A stretch of DNA of 64,000 nucleotides from UBA1822 sp963615055. GTDB lineage: Bacteria; Bacillota; Negativicutes; Veillonellales; Dialisteraceae. How positions within the stretch are numbered: position 1 is the first letter of the stretch; each line of letters begins with the position of its first letter. Shown piece after piece: positions 16,877-25,714 of this stretch. The notes beneath the pieces were generated by a model. The model made no database searches. It was not told the origin of the DNA and worked only from the letters and a program-made list of their open reading frames with translations. The position numbers and the translations under genes were made by a program. The DNA lies in the NCBI GenBank assembly GCA_963615055.1, contig CAVEFO010000003.1:31339-95338 (forward strand), read 5' to 3'.

Positions 16877-17440
16877 ATGAAATACAGAAATATTTCGCTT
16901 ACCGTCGCATTGGCGGTCGGCGTATTGTTTTCGGCGGGTTGCGGACAGTCTGTCGAGGATGAATTTGCGTTCGGTTCGAGCCGCGTGTCTTGCGGCGGAA
17001 AGACGGTGACACTGGAGCTTCCGTTTCCGCTCGGCGTGAACGGTGTCATGGCGGAGGCGGCGCCCCGCCAAATCTCTACCGTCAATGCGGAAGGGCGCAA
17101 TGCGTATCTGCAGGTGCTGGTCATGGGGGATGCGGGGGAAACGGATATCCGGGCCGCGGCGGTGAAAGCGGATGCCGGTCTGCGAGGGAGCCAAGCGGTT
17201 TCCAATCTGAAATCGTCTGCGGACACGGTCACGATTGACGGCACGGAAGCGGTGAGACTTACGTATTCTTTCACGGACACGGAGCGCGGGCGGTCGGCGC
17301 CGCTGACGATACAGGAATATATTTTTGCCAAGGACGATGTGCTTTGGCGCGTCATTTATCAATATCGTTCCGACAATGAGACGGGACGCGCTTTGGGCGA
17401 ACGGGTCGCGGGGAAAATCCGCTACGGCGCTCATTTTTGA
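16877..17440 (+). CDS. Putative lipoprotein of unknown function
   Basis: 187 residues. A signal peptide ends in the lipobox FSAGC (Cys about 22), so the protein is likely lipid-anchored in the envelope. The mature part alternates beta-like stretches (KTVTLELPFPLGVNG, AYLQVLVMGDAGETD, EAVRLTYSFTDTERG) and ends with LWRVIYQYRSDNE, a pattern seen in small secreted DUF proteins that I cannot name. First gene of a run (DUF4321, glycosyltransferase, glnS) with short gaps. Confidence 0.75.
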   Translation: MKYRNISLTVALAVGVLFSAGCGQSVEDEFAFGSSRVSCGGKTVTLELPFPLGVNGVMAEAAPRQISTVNAEGRNAYLQVLVMGDAGETDIRAAAVKADAGLRGSQAVSNLKSSADTVTIDGTEAVRLTYSFTDTERGRSAPLTIQEYIFAKDDVLWRVIYQYRSDNETGRALGERVAGKIRYGAHF

Positions 17441-17450
17441 GAGGGAGGAT

Positions 17451-17723
17451 ATGGCGATGCGAATGGGCGGGCATGGTATGCTGTCGCTGATTTTGTTTTT
17501 GGTCGCGGGGGCGCTGATCGCCGCCATTATCGGCCAACTTCTCTCGCAGATGAGTCTGGCGGGCATCATGCCGTATTTTACGGAAACATTTGAAGTGTTC
17601 AATTTCAAAGACATTTATTTGAATTTGGCCATCATTCAGATTCATTTGGGGCTTCGTTTCGCGCCGAATCTGATCAGCATTTTGGGAATTTTGATTGCCG
17701 CTTGGCTTTGGAAGAAAATATAA
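17451..17723 (+). CDS. DUF4321-type small membrane protein
   Basis: 90 residues with two hydrophobic segments (LSLILFLVAGALIAAIIGQLLSQM and LISILGILIAAWLWKKI). The centre, LNLAIIQIHLGLRFAPNLISILG, resembles DUF4321 proteins of Clostridia and Negativicutes, whose function is unknown. GGGAGG lies 4 bp before ATG 17451; the longer open frame reaches back into the lipoprotein gene and is rejected. Confidence 0.75.
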   Translation: MAMRMGGHGMLSLILFLVAGALIAAIIGQLLSQMSLAGIMPYFTETFEVFNFKDIYLNLAIIQIHLGLRFAPNLISILGILIAAWLWKKI

Positions 17724-17729
17724 GCGCTC

Positions 17730-18857
17730 ATGGCACAGCATCGGAAATTTTTCATTTTGACGGCGTCCATCGGGACTGGACATTCGCAGGCGGCGCGCGC
17801 GATTGCGGAGGCAATCAAATGGGCACATCCGGAGGATCATGCGCGTGTCTTGGATTTCTTGTCCGCCGATACGTTTTCGCTGGATCAGCTTTTGAAGCGC
17901 GGGTATCTCAAAATGCTGGCGACATTCCCTTTGATGTACAACCAGTTGTACCAAAATTCTCAGAATCACGCGCTGGGAAGCGGCGTGCAAAGTTTGCTCT
18001 CGTGGAGTTTTCGGCGGCGGATGGAGCGGCTGATTTCCGTCCTGAAGCCGGACGCGCTGCTCTTTACGCATCCGTTTCCGGCGTGTGCGGCGAATTTGCT
18101 CAAAAAAGAAGGGCTGCTGTCCATCCCGCTCATCGGGCTGATTACGGATTTCGATATTCACCAGCTCTGGGTGGACAAGCATTTGGACGGCTACTGCGTC
18201 GCGACGGAGGAATTGGCCGACGAGTTGGCATCGCACGGCGTGCCGCGGGAGATTATCCATGTGACGGGGATTCCCGTGCGGCGCTCGTTTCAACAAGTCT
18301 TGCAGCATAGGCCGGAGAAGAAACCGGGCACGGTGCTTTTGATGGGCGGCGGTCTGGGGTTGGGTTACATCACGGACACGCTGAAACGCTTGGACAAAGT
18401 CAAAGAAATTCAAAAATTTATCGTGATTACGGGGCAAAATATTTCCGCTTACGAAGAGGTCGCGTCTCTTCGGGCGAATTTGCATCATCCCGTCGAGTTG
18501 CACAGCTACACGAACAAAGTGGCGCAATTCATGGCGGAGAGCGAGCTCATCGTCACGAAGCCGGGGGCGCTCACGTGCACGGAGGCGCTCACGATGCATC
18601 TGCCCATGGTGCTGGTGAATGCGCTTCCGGGGCAGGAGCGTGCCAATGCGGAACATTTGAAGAAACAGGGCTGCGCGGTCTGGGTGAATCGCGGGCAGCT
18701 GGCTGAGACGGTGCAAGAACTTTTGACGCATCCGGCGCGGCGGGCGGCTATGGCGCAAAATTGCGGAGATGTGTCCACGGGCAGTAGCGGAAAAATTGTC
18801 GATATTTTATATGGTATGGTGGCGGAACGGCAAGAAGCCGTCGGTAAAGGAGTCTGA
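17730..18857 (+). CDS. MGDG-synthase/UgtP-like glycosyltransferase
   Basis: Likely transfers a sugar to diacylglycerol or a related lipid at the inner face of the membrane. 375 residues: N-terminal MGDG synthase-type domain (FILTASIGTGHSQAARAIAEA, with the glycine-His lipid-binding motif, and THPFPACAANLL), then a GT28-like C-terminal domain (GTVLLMGGGLGLGYI, IVTKPGALTCTEAL, PGQERANAEHL) with the UDP-sugar binding G/P-G-A-x-T pattern. MurG is excluded by the N-terminus. It starts 7 bp after the DUF4321 gene and ends 1 bp before glnS. Confidence 0.88.
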   Translation: MAQHRKFFILTASIGTGHSQAARAIAEAIKWAHPEDHARVLDFLSADTFSLDQLLKRGYLKMLATFPLMYNQLYQNSQNHALGSGVQSLLSWSFRRRMERLISVLKPDALLFTHPFPACAANLLKKEGLLSIPLIGLITDFDIHQLWVDKHLDGYCVATEELADELASHGVPREIIHVTGIPVRRSFQQVLQHRPEKKPGTVLLMGGGLGLGYITDTLKRLDKVKEIQKFIVITGQNISAYEEVASLRANLHHPVELHSYTNKVAQFMAESELIVTKPGALTCTEALTMHLPMVLVNALPGQERANAEHLKKQGCAVWVNRGQLAETVQELLTHPARRAAMAQNCGDVSTGSSGKIVDILYGMVAERQEAVGKGV

Positions 18858-18858
18858 C

Positions 18859-20535
18859 ATGGAAGAGAAACGGGTGGCCGCGAATTTTATCGAAGCGGAA
18901 ATCAATCGTGATATCGAAAACGGTGTCTATGCAAACGGACGGGTGCTGACGCGTTTTCCGCCGGAACCGAACGGGTATTTGCACATCGGTCACGTGAAGA
19001 GCATTTGTCTCAATTTCGGTCTGGGAAAGAAATATCACGGGGAGACGAATGTCCGTTTCGACGATACGAATCCGTCCAAAGAAGAGGTGGAGTACGTCAA
19101 TTCCATTTTGGAAGATGTGAAATGGCTCGGTTTCCAATGGAAGGAACCGGTGCATTACGCGTCCGATTATTTCCCGCAGCTCTACGAATTTGCGCGGCGT
19201 CTGATTCAGATGGGGCTGGCGTATGTGGACGATTCGACGGGTGAGGAAATCCACGCCATGCGCGGGGATTTGACGCATCCGGGCACGGAGAGTCCGTATC
19301 GGAATCGCAGCGTCGAAGAGAATTTGCGTCTTTTCGAAGAAATGAAGGACGGAAAATATGCGGACGGCGAGAAATGTCTCCGCGCTAAAATCGATATGGC
19401 GTCGCCGAATATCGTCATGCGCGATCCGGTCATTTACCGCATTTTGCGCGCGACGCATCACCGCACGGGCGATACGTGGTGCATTTATCCGCTCTACGAT
19501 TTCGCGCATCCGCTTTCGGATGCGATTGAGGGAATCACGCACTCTATTTGCACACTGGAATTTGCCGAGCGCCGTCCGCTGTACGAATGGTGTCTCCAAG
19601 CGTATGAAGGGGCGGAGAAACCGCGGCAGATCGAGTTTGCGCGCCTCAATGTGTCGACGATGATTACGAGCAAACGGAAACTGCGCCGCATGGTGGAAGC
19701 GGGCGTTGTCTCCGGCTGGGATGATCCGCGTATGCCGACCATTTCCGGAATTCGCCGTCGCGGTTACACGCCGGAATCGCTGCACGCTTTCTGCGAAGAA
19801 ATCGGCGTGGCGAAATCGGATAACGAAGTCGGCATCGCGCAACTGGAGCATTGTATTCGCGAAGATCTCAAAGCGAAAGCGCCGCGCATTATGGCGGTCA
19901 TCGATCCGGTGAAAGTCGTCTTGACGAATTATCCGGAAGACAAAATTGAAATGATGCCGATGGAAAACAACAGCGAAAATGAAGCGATGGGGACGCGTCT
20001 TGTTCCCTTCGGTCGGGAAATTTATATCGAAGCGGAAGATTTCATGGAACATCCGGCGCACAAATTTTTCCGCATGACGCCGGGGAAAGAAGTGCGTCTC
20101 AAGGGGGCGTACATTGTCCGCTGTGACGAAGTCGTCAAAAACGAAGACGGCAGCATCAAGGAAATTCATTGCACCTGCGATATGGACACGAAGAGCGGGA
20201 CGCCCGGCGCCGATAGAAAAGTCAAAGGCACGCTTCACTGGGTGTGCGCGGCCAAAGCCGTTCCGATCACGGCGCGTCTCTATGACTATCTCATTTCGCC
20301 CGATGATACGGATGACGGGCGGGATTTCATGGAAAAAATCAATACGGATTCATTGCAGGAAATGAAAGGCTACGCGGAGCCGGCCCTTTTGGAATACGGC
20401 GTCGGTGACCGTTTCCAATTTTTGCGTAAAGGATATTTCATTATTGATACAGATACAAAGGCCGGCGATATCATTTTGAATCGGATTGTCGGGCTGAAAG
20501 ATTCTTGGGCGAAAGCGCAGAAGGATTCGGTATGA
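18859..20535 (+). CDS. glnS: Glutamine--tRNA ligase
   Basis: Class I aminoacyl-tRNA synthetase charging tRNA-Gln. 558 residues: HIGH-type motif PNGYLHIGH at about 37, KMSKS-type motif MITSKRKL, and the two C-terminal beta-barrel anticodon-binding domains (KVVLTNYPEDKIEMMPME.. to C-terminus). The YPLYDFAHPLSDAIEGITHSICTLEF segment distinguishes it from GluRS. Start ATG 18859 behind AAAGGAG. The presence of GlnRS implies that glutaminyl-tRNA need not come only from the GatCAB route. Confidence 0.96.
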   Translation: MEEKRVAANFIEAEINRDIENGVYANGRVLTRFPPEPNGYLHIGHVKSICLNFGLGKKYHGETNVRFDDTNPSKEEVEYVNSILEDVKWLGFQWKEPVHYASDYFPQLYEFARRLIQMGLAYVDDSTGEEIHAMRGDLTHPGTESPYRNRSVEENLRLFEEMKDGKYADGEKCLRAKIDMASPNIVMRDPVIYRILRATHHRTGDTWCIYPLYDFAHPLSDAIEGITHSICTLEFAERRPLYEWCLQAYEGAEKPRQIEFARLNVSTMITSKRKLRRMVEAGVVSGWDDPRMPTISGIRRRGYTPESLHAFCEEIGVAKSDNEVGIAQLEHCIREDLKAKAPRIMAVIDPVKVVLTNYPEDKIEMMPMENNSENEAMGTRLVPFGREIYIEAEDFMEHPAHKFFRMTPGKEVRLKGAYIVRCDEVVKNEDGSIKEIHCTCDMDTKSGTPGADRKVKGTLHWVCAAKAVPITARLYDYLISPDDTDDGRDFMEKINTDSLQEMKGYAEPALLEYGVGDRFQFLRKGYFIIDTDTKAGDIILNRIVGLKDSWAKAQKDSV

Positions 20536-21215
20536 AAAAGATAGGGATGGCGTGTCTTTTGGCAGCGTTTCTTCTGTCCGCCTCGGGCGCGGTGCAGGCG
20601 GCGGAAAAATGGGACATGGCACTCATCGGGAGGATGGATGTCCCCAAGTCGGTCAGCATTGAAGCGGGGGAGCAGATGGCGCTGCCGTTTACGGAAACGA
20701 ATTCGCCGAAGATGACATTGGCACGCATGGGGATGCCGGACGGGCATTTTTACACCATCACGCGGAAAGACGGCCCGAATTTCACATACGGCTGGGCGGC
20801 GTCGGCGGTCATCGGTGCGCAGTACCTGCAGAGGGAAGGCGCTAAGGGATATCGAAATTTGTCCCTTTCGGAGCAGCTGGACGTTATTGCCGAAACGCTG
20901 AACAAACAAATCATCGCGCAGAAAGCGGTTTTTGACGGCAAGACGCCTCTCGTCAAAATGTCCGACAAAAAACATCCGCGCTGGGAAGGTTCTTTCATTA
21001 TCGAAAAGAAATCGGAGGGGATTTCCTATCGGACGAAATATTTTGTGACGGTGCAGCAAAATGAAATTCGCATCGTGCTCGGCATTTTGTCGGCGGACGC
21101 GGACGCGCCGGAGCTGACGAAAGCATTGGGCGAAATGTTTGCCAAACGGAAATTTCTGAAAGAAACAGACTGGCAGGATCTCCAAACGATAAAATCCGCA
21201 GAGTCGGAAAAATAA
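20532..21215 (+). CDS. Secreted protein of unknown function
   Basis: 227 residues with a clear Sec signal peptide (KKIGMACLLAAFLLSASGAVQA, cleavage after AQA near 23). The mature part has no cysteine motif or enzyme signature that I recognise; it contains a Lys-rich C-terminal half (KKSEGISYRTKYFVTVQQNEIRIVLG). The start overlaps the glnS stop (ATGA), so the two are co-translated, and a terminator follows. It could be a periplasmic protein of a Negativicutes-specific family. Confidence 0.72.
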   Translation: MKKIGMACLLAAFLLSASGAVQAAEKWDMALIGRMDVPKSVSIEAGEQMALPFTETNSPKMTLARMGMPDGHFYTITRKDGPNFTYGWAASAVIGAQYLQREGAKGYRNLSLSEQLDVIAETLNKQIIAQKAVFDGKTPLVKMSDKKHPRWEGSFIIEKKSEGISYRTKYFVTVQQNEIRIVLGILSADADAPELTKALGEMFAKRKFLKETDWQDLQTIKSAESEK

Positions 21216-21235
21216 AATAAAAAGCAAAAAATATC

Positions 21236-21270
21236 ATCGCAGTTTTCGTTTCGGAGATTGCGATTTTTTC
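21236..21270 (+). terminator. Weak terminator after the secreted protein gene
   Basis: ATCGCA / TGCGAT stem with flanking A and T runs. Confidence 0.5.
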
Positions 21271-21282
21271 TTGCGCTTTTTC

Positions 21283-21311
21283 TTGACAAGGAGAAGGCGT
21301 TTCAGTAATAT
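21283..21311 (+). promoter_or_regulatory. Promoter of the flavodoxin gene
   Basis: TTGACA, 17 bp spacer, TAATAT. The 5' leader contains a small GCCGA-GAAG-TCGGC hairpin near 21338. Confidence 0.8.
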
Positions 21312-21386
21312 AGGGGAGGAAACATCTGTATCACGCCGAGAAGTCGGCAGGATTTTATTTCTTTCTTTTGTAAGAGGAGGATTATG

Positions 21387-21815
21387 ATGGCTAAGATTGC
21401 GATTGTGTATTGGTCCGGTTCCGGTAATACCGAAGCGATGGCGCAGGCGGTGGAAGAAGGGGCGAAGGGCGCCGGCGCGGAAACGGTGCTGTCTTTTGTC
21501 AGCGACACGAATGCGGCCGATGTGGCGGCTTTCGATTACATCATTCTGGGCTGCCCGGCCATGGGAAACGAAGAGCTGGAAGAATATGAATTTGAACCGT
21601 TCTTCGCGGATCTTCTGCCGCAGCTGTCCGGCAAGGTCGTCGGCATTTTCGGCTCCTACGCTTGGAACCAGGGCGATTGGATTGAGACGTGGAAAGCGCG
21701 TCTCGAAGAAGCGGGCGTGACGCTTGCGGCCGATCCGGTGAAAGCCTTCAGCACGCCGGACGATGAAGCGCTGGACGCTTGCAAAGCTCTCGGCGAAGCG
21801 GTCGCCAAGGCCTAA
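21387..21815 (+). CDS. Flavodoxin
   Basis: Small FMN electron carrier, 142 residues, normal length for short-chain flavodoxins. FMN phosphate loop WSGSGNTEAMA near residue 8, the 50s loop LGCPAMGNEELEE and the 90s loop SYAWNQGDW are all visible. It has its own strong promoter and terminator. ATG 21387 is 6 bp after AGGAGG and is preferred to ATG 21384 (3 bp). A likely partner is a pyruvate- or other 2-oxoacid oxidoreductase elsewhere in the genome. Confidence 0.95.
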   Translation: MAKIAIVYWSGSGNTEAMAQAVEEGAKGAGAETVLSFVSDTNAADVAAFDYIILGCPAMGNEELEEYEFEPFFADLLPQLSGKVVGIFGSYAWNQGDWIETWKARLEEAGVTLAADPVKAFSTPDDEALDACKALGEAVAKA

Positions 21816-21822
21816 TGATGCT

Positions 21823-21854
21823 AAAAAGCGTTCTCTTTTTTGGGGACGCTTTTT
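21823..21854 (+). terminator. Terminator between the two flavodoxin genes
   Basis: AAAAAGCGT / ACGCTTTTT hairpin starting 7 bp after the stop of the first flavodoxin. Confidence 0.85.
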
Positions 21855-21878
21855 ATGATGAAGAAATCAGGTGAGGAA

Positions 21879-22316
21879 ATGGGAAAGAAAACGGCTGTCA
21901 TTTATGTTTCCTCCACGGGAAATACGGAAGCGATGGCGGAGGCGGTCGCCGTCGGCGCGAGAGAATTTTCGGATACGGTGCTGCTTGCGCCGGTGTCCGA
22001 TGTGAAGCCGGAGGACATTGCGGCCGGCTATGATTGTATTTTTTTGGGCAGTCCCGCCATGGGCATCGAAGTCATCGAAGAGAGCCAAATGAAACCGTTT
22101 TGCGAGGCGCTGAAGCCGCTCGTTTCCGGGAAACGGATGGCGGTCTTCGGCTCGTGCGGCTGGAGTCGCGGCGCGTGGCTCAATGCTTGGCAGCAGTCTT
22201 TGAAATTTGCGGGCGCGTTGTTTCCCGCAAAGCCTGTTTTGGCCTACGGGTATCCCGATGAGGAAGCGATGAAGCATTGCGAAGAGTTGGGGAGAATCGT
22301 CACAAGTGCGGAATAA
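21879..22316 (+). CDS. Flavodoxin (second, divergent copy)
   Basis: 145 residues with the FMN loop VSSTGNTEAMA, LGSPAMGIEVIEE and SCGWSRGAW. It has the same fold and order as its neighbour but differs over much of its length, so the two are old paralogues rather than a recent duplication. The start is ATG 21879 with a GTGAGG site; an open frame reaching back through the terminator is rejected. Only 13 bp separate it from the aminotransferase gene. Confidence 0.93.
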   Translation: MGKKTAVIYVSSTGNTEAMAEAVAVGAREFSDTVLLAPVSDVKPEDIAAGYDCIFLGSPAMGIEVIEESQMKPFCEALKPLVSGKRMAVFGSCGWSRGAWLNAWQQSLKFAGALFPAKPVLAYGYPDEEAMKHCEELGRIVTSAE

Positions 22317-22329
22317 GGAGGTTTGAAAA

Positions 22330-23502
22330 ATGGATTGGAATACAAAATTTTCGAAAAATGTCACGGTGGTCCCGCCGTCCGGGATTCGTAAATTTTTCGA
22401 TTTGGCCAATACGATGGAGGGCGTCATTTCTTTGGGCGTCGGCGAGCCGGATTATGCGGCGCCGGACAAGGTTATCGATGCTTGCATCCAAAGTTTGAAA
22501 GAAAAGAAGACGTCGTACACGTCGAATATGGGGCTCGTCGAGCTGCGCCGCGCCGTCGCGAAGATGTTTGCCGCGCGCTACGGTGTCGAGTATGATCCGA
22601 ATACGGAGATTGTCGCGACCATCGGCGTTTCCGAAGCGATTACGATTGCGATGACGGCACTCTTGAATCCGGGTGATGAGGTGCTCATTCCGGATCCCGC
22701 GTATGTGGCGTATCCGGCTTGCGTGCAATTTGCGGGCGGCACGCCGGTTCTTGTCCCGACGTATGAAAAAGATGATTTCAAATTGACGGTCGCGGCGCTG
22801 GAGGAAAAAGTCACGCCGAAGACGAAAGTGCTTCTGATCGGCTATCCGAACAATCCGACGGGCACGGTGATGACGCGGGATGAATTGGCGGAGATTGCCA
22901 AGTTTGTGGAGAAACATGATCTCGTCGTCATTTCCGATGAAATTTATTGCGATCTCACGTACGAAGGGACGCACACCTGCTTTGCGGCGCTGCCCGGCAT
23001 GAAGGAACGCACGATTGTGCTGAACGGTTTCTCGAAATCGTACGCGATGACGGGGCTTCGGATCGGGTATCTGTGTGCGCCGGCCGATGCGGTGGCGCAG
23101 ATTTACAAAGTCCATCAATACGCGATTCTCTGCGCGTCGTCCACGAGCCAGTACGGCGCCATCGAAGCGCTGGAGCATTGCGACGAGGACGTGAAAGCGA
23201 TGTATGACGAATACGCGGCGCGGCGCGTCATGATTTACGAAGGCCTCCAAAAGATTGGCCTTCATGTCTTCGAGCCGAAGGGCGCGTTCTACATTTTTCC
23301 GGACATCAGCGTGACGGGCATGACGGACGAAGAATTCTGCGAAAAATTGTTGCAGGAAGAAAAAATCGGCGTCGTCCCGGGCTCGTGCTTCGGGGCGCAG
23401 GGAAAGAACCACATCCGGATTTCCTATGCGGCCAGCCGCGAAAACATCCAAGAGGCGCTGAAACGCATCGGCGCTTTCGTCGCGCGGCACAAGAAAGCCT
23501 AA
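22330..23502 (+). CDS. Class I/II PLP-dependent aminotransferase
   Basis: 390 residues, fold type I. The PLP-binding lysine is in NGFSKSYAMTGLRIGY; SLGVGEPDYAAPDKV at the N-terminus, GYPNNPTGTVMTRDE and the C-terminal Arg in NHIRISYA match PatA/aspartate-type transaminases. The amino donor cannot be set by sequence; aspartate, alanine or aromatic substrates are all possible. AGGAGG lies 7 bp before the start. Confidence 0.9.
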   Translation: MDWNTKFSKNVTVVPPSGIRKFFDLANTMEGVISLGVGEPDYAAPDKVIDACIQSLKEKKTSYTSNMGLVELRRAVAKMFAARYGVEYDPNTEIVATIGVSEAITIAMTALLNPGDEVLIPDPAYVAYPACVQFAGGTPVLVPTYEKDDFKLTVAALEEKVTPKTKVLLIGYPNNPTGTVMTRDELAEIAKFVEKHDLVVISDEIYCDLTYEGTHTCFAALPGMKERTIVLNGFSKSYAMTGLRIGYLCAPADAVAQIYKVHQYAILCASSTSQYGAIEALEHCDEDVKAMYDEYAARRVMIYEGLQKIGLHVFEPKGAFYIFPDISVTGMTDEEFCEKLLQEEKIGVVPGSCFGAQGKNHIRISYAASRENIQEALKRIGAFVARHKKA

Positions 23503-23517
23503 AATTTTTGAAACGGG

Positions 23518-23549
23518 AAACTCTCCGCATAATGAGCGGGGAGTTTTTT
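23518..23549 (+). terminator. Terminator after the aminotransferase gene
   Basis: AACTCTCCGC / GCGGGGAGTT hairpin followed by TTTT. Confidence 0.85.
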
Positions 23550-23566
23550 CTTGCACGTTTTCGATG

Positions 23567-23575
23567 TGATATAAT
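23567..23575 (+). promoter_or_regulatory. Extended -10 promoter of the first cobalamin operon
   Basis: TGATATAAT (extended -10), 40 bp before the cobI start. TTGCAC at 23551 is too close to be its -35. The short leader leaves no room for a cobalamin riboswitch. Confidence 0.55.
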
Positions 23576-23615
23576 GCGCATAGTATTTTTGGATTGTCTT
23601 GAGGAGGATTAGACA

Positions 23616-24326
23616 ATGAAAAAAGGGAAATTGTACGGAATCGGTGTCGGCCCTGGAGATTCGAAACTTCTGACGGTCAAAGCCGTGGAAGCGATTCAAA
23701 GCTGCGACATGATCATCACGCCGCAGACGGAGAAAAAAGACGGTTCGGTCGCGTGGAACATCGCCAAGCCTTACATCCGAGAGGAAACGGAGCTTTTGCC
23801 GATGGTTTTCCAGATGAATCTGGATATGGAAGCCGTTGCGCGGCAATGGGAGGAGAATCGCCGCCTCGTGTGCGAGAAACTGGATGAAGGAAAAAATCTC
23901 GTTTTCCTGACGCTGGGCGATCCGATGCTCTACAGCACGTATATGTATATTTTCCGCGCACTCGAAGGGACGGAGTACGAAGCGGAAAATATTCCGGGGA
24001 TTCCGGCTTTTGTCGGCATTGCGAACGCGATGGGGATCCCGCTTGCGGAATGGGAGGAAACGGTCGTCGTTCTGCCTGCGACGGCAAGCGCGGAAAAAAT
24101 CGATCGCGTCTTGGCCGTCGCCGACAATGCGGTCATTATGAAAGTGTATAAAAATTGGGCGTACATCCAAGAGATGCTCCGGAAACATCATTTGATTCAA
24201 AACGCCGTGATGGTGTCGCGTGCGGGGCTGCCGGATGAATGTGTGCAAAAAGATTTGGATAAACTTCCGGCCGATTATCAGCCGAATTATTTGAGCACGA
24301 TTTTGGCGAAACGGGAACGCGCATGA
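23616..24326 (+). CDS. cobI: Precorrin-2/cobalt-factor II C20-methyltransferase
   Basis: Methylates C20 of the corrin precursor with S-adenosylmethionine. 236 residues of the tetrapyrrole methylase family: GIGVGPGDSKLLTVKAVEAI at the N-terminus, LTLGDPMLYSTYMYIF, and IPGIPAFVGIANAMGIPLAE. The start follows GAGGAGG. It overlaps cbiA by 4 bp. In this window it is the only ring-modifying enzyme of the pathway; the rest (cbiE, F, G, H, J, K, T and so on) must lie elsewhere. Whether the route is anaerobic (CbiL) or aerobic (CobI) cannot be read from the protein; the lifestyle suggests anaerobic. Confidence 0.92.
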   Translation: MKKGKLYGIGVGPGDSKLLTVKAVEAIQSCDMIITPQTEKKDGSVAWNIAKPYIREETELLPMVFQMNLDMEAVARQWEENRRLVCEKLDEGKNLVFLTLGDPMLYSTYMYIFRALEGTEYEAENIPGIPAFVGIANAMGIPLAEWEETVVVLPATASAEKIDRVLAVADNAVIMKVYKNWAYIQEMLRKHHLIQNAVMVSRAGLPDECVQKDLDKLPADYQPNYLSTILAKRERA

Positions 24327-25714
24327 CGGAAGGGAATTCGTTTCCGCGCATCGTCTTGGCCGGCGTGTCCAGCGGGGTCGGAAAGACGACGGTCGTGACG
24401 GGCCTTTTGCGCGTCTTGAAAGAGAAAGGGCTGGCCGTGCAACCGTTTAAGGTCGGCCCCGATTATATCGATCCGGGATTTCACGCGAAAGCGGCCGGGC
24501 GCGATTCGTACAATTTAGATACATGGCTCGTGCCGGAGGAGTGCCTCGTTTCCACGTTTCGCACATTGGCGGCCGGCGCGGATATCTCCGTCATTGAAGG
24601 CGTCATGGGGCTTTTCGACGGCGGCGCGGCGGGCGTATCGAGTACGGCGCACATCGCGCGGCTCTTGCAGGCGCCGGTCGTGCTCGTCATGAATTGCCGC
24701 TCCATGGGGCAGAGTGCGGCGGCCGTTGTGCTGGGATATCGCGAATACGCACCGGACGTTCAAATTGCCGGCGTTATTTTGAATCAGCTTGGTTCGGACA
24801 ATCATGAGCAGATCATCCGCGAAGCGATGGCGGGGATTGGGATGCCGGTCTTGGGCGCGCTGCATCGGACGGACGCTTTGCAGACACCGGAGCGCCATTT
24901 GGGATTGACGCCCGTCACGGAAACGGAGACGGACGCGCTGATTGCACATATGGCCGAGACGGTGGGCGCCGGGATCGATTTGGCGGCCATTCGAAGCGCG
25001 GCACAAGCGGCTCCGACTCTTTTCGCTCCGCAAGAAGAAACGGGCGGCGAAAAATTTTCCGTCCGCATCGGCGTCGCGAAAGACGAAGCGTTTACCTTTT
25101 ATTATCCGACGAGTCTGTCGGCGCTGACAGAGGCGGGTGCGACGCTTGTCCCATTCAGCCCGCTGGCGGATGAAACGATTCCGGATGTCGACGGGCTCCT
25201 TTTCGGCGGCGGATTTCCGGAAATGTTTCTGAGAAAATTAGCGGCCAACGTTTCCTTGAAATTGTCTATCCGGCGCGCGCGGGATGCCGGGATGCCGATT
25301 TTCGCCGAGTGCGGCGGGCTCATGTATCTGTGTCGGGAAATTTTTGATTTCGACGGAAACCGCTATGAGACGGTCGGCCTTGTCCCGGCGGTGTGTCGGA
25401 TGCAAAAGAAATTGCAGCGCGTCGGCTATGTGACGGCCAAGGCGCTTCGGGAAAATATTTTGGCGGCGCCGGGCGAGACGCTTCGCGGGCATGAATTTCA
25501 TTTTTCGACGATGGAGCCGGACGCGTTCGATTTTCCGTGGGCGTATGAACTCATGGGATCGCGGCAAAAAGAAGCGCACCGGGAAGGCTACGCGGCAGGC
25601 TCCGTGCTGGCGTCGTATTTGCATATCAATTTCGACGGAAACCGCGCGGCAAGGGATCGTTTCCTTTCGGCTTGCCGGGCATTTCGGGCAAAGCGGGGAG
25701 GCGCATCCGGATGA
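24323..25714 (+). CDS. cbiA: Cobyrinate a,c-diamide synthase
   Basis: Amidates the a and c side chains of cobyrinate using glutamine and ATP. 463 residues: N-terminal dethiobiotin-synthetase-like ATPase (ASSGVGKTTV type P-loop as VSSGVGKTTVVTG; KVGPDYIDPGFH), C-terminal class I glutaminase-like domain with the nucleophile in FAECGGLMYL and the His in GHEFHFS. Overlaps cobI and cobO by 4 bp each. Confidence 0.95.
   Translation: MTEGNSFPRIVLAGVSSGVGKTTVVTGLLRVLKEKGLAVQPFKVGPDYIDPGFHAKAAGRDSYNLDTWLVPEECLVSTFRTLAAGADISVIEGVMGLFDGGAAGVSSTAHIARLLQAPVVLVMNCRSMGQSAAAVVLGYREYAPDVQIAGVILNQLGSDNHEQIIREAMAGIGMPVLGALHRTDALQTPERHLGLTPVTETETDALIAHMAETVGAGIDLAAIRSAAQAAPTLFAPQEETGGEKFSVRIGVAKDEAFTFYYPTSLSALTEAGATLVPFSPLADETIPDVDGLLFGGGFPEMFLRKLAANVSLKLSIRRARDAGMPIFAECGGLMYLCREIFDFDGNRYETVGLVPAVCRMQKKLQRVGYVTAKALRENILAAPGETLRGHEFHFSTMEPDAFDFPWAYELMGSRQKEAHREGYAAGSVLASYLHINFDGNRAARDRFLSACRAFRAKRGGASG

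Noticed and set aside
17352..18758. Long antisense open frame (468 codons) opposite the glycosyltransferase gene; similar long antisense frames at 18748-20238, 6230-7774, 12759-13892 and 55644-57221
   Set aside because: They mirror well-recognised genes. GC-rich codon use keeps the opposite strand free of stops; the translations are Arg/His/Phe-rich with no domain.
23550..23615. Cobalamin riboswitch upstream of cobI
   Set aside because: Only 40 bp lie between the -10 and the start, and the B12-box (GCCACTG) is absent. The cobU leader likewise has none.
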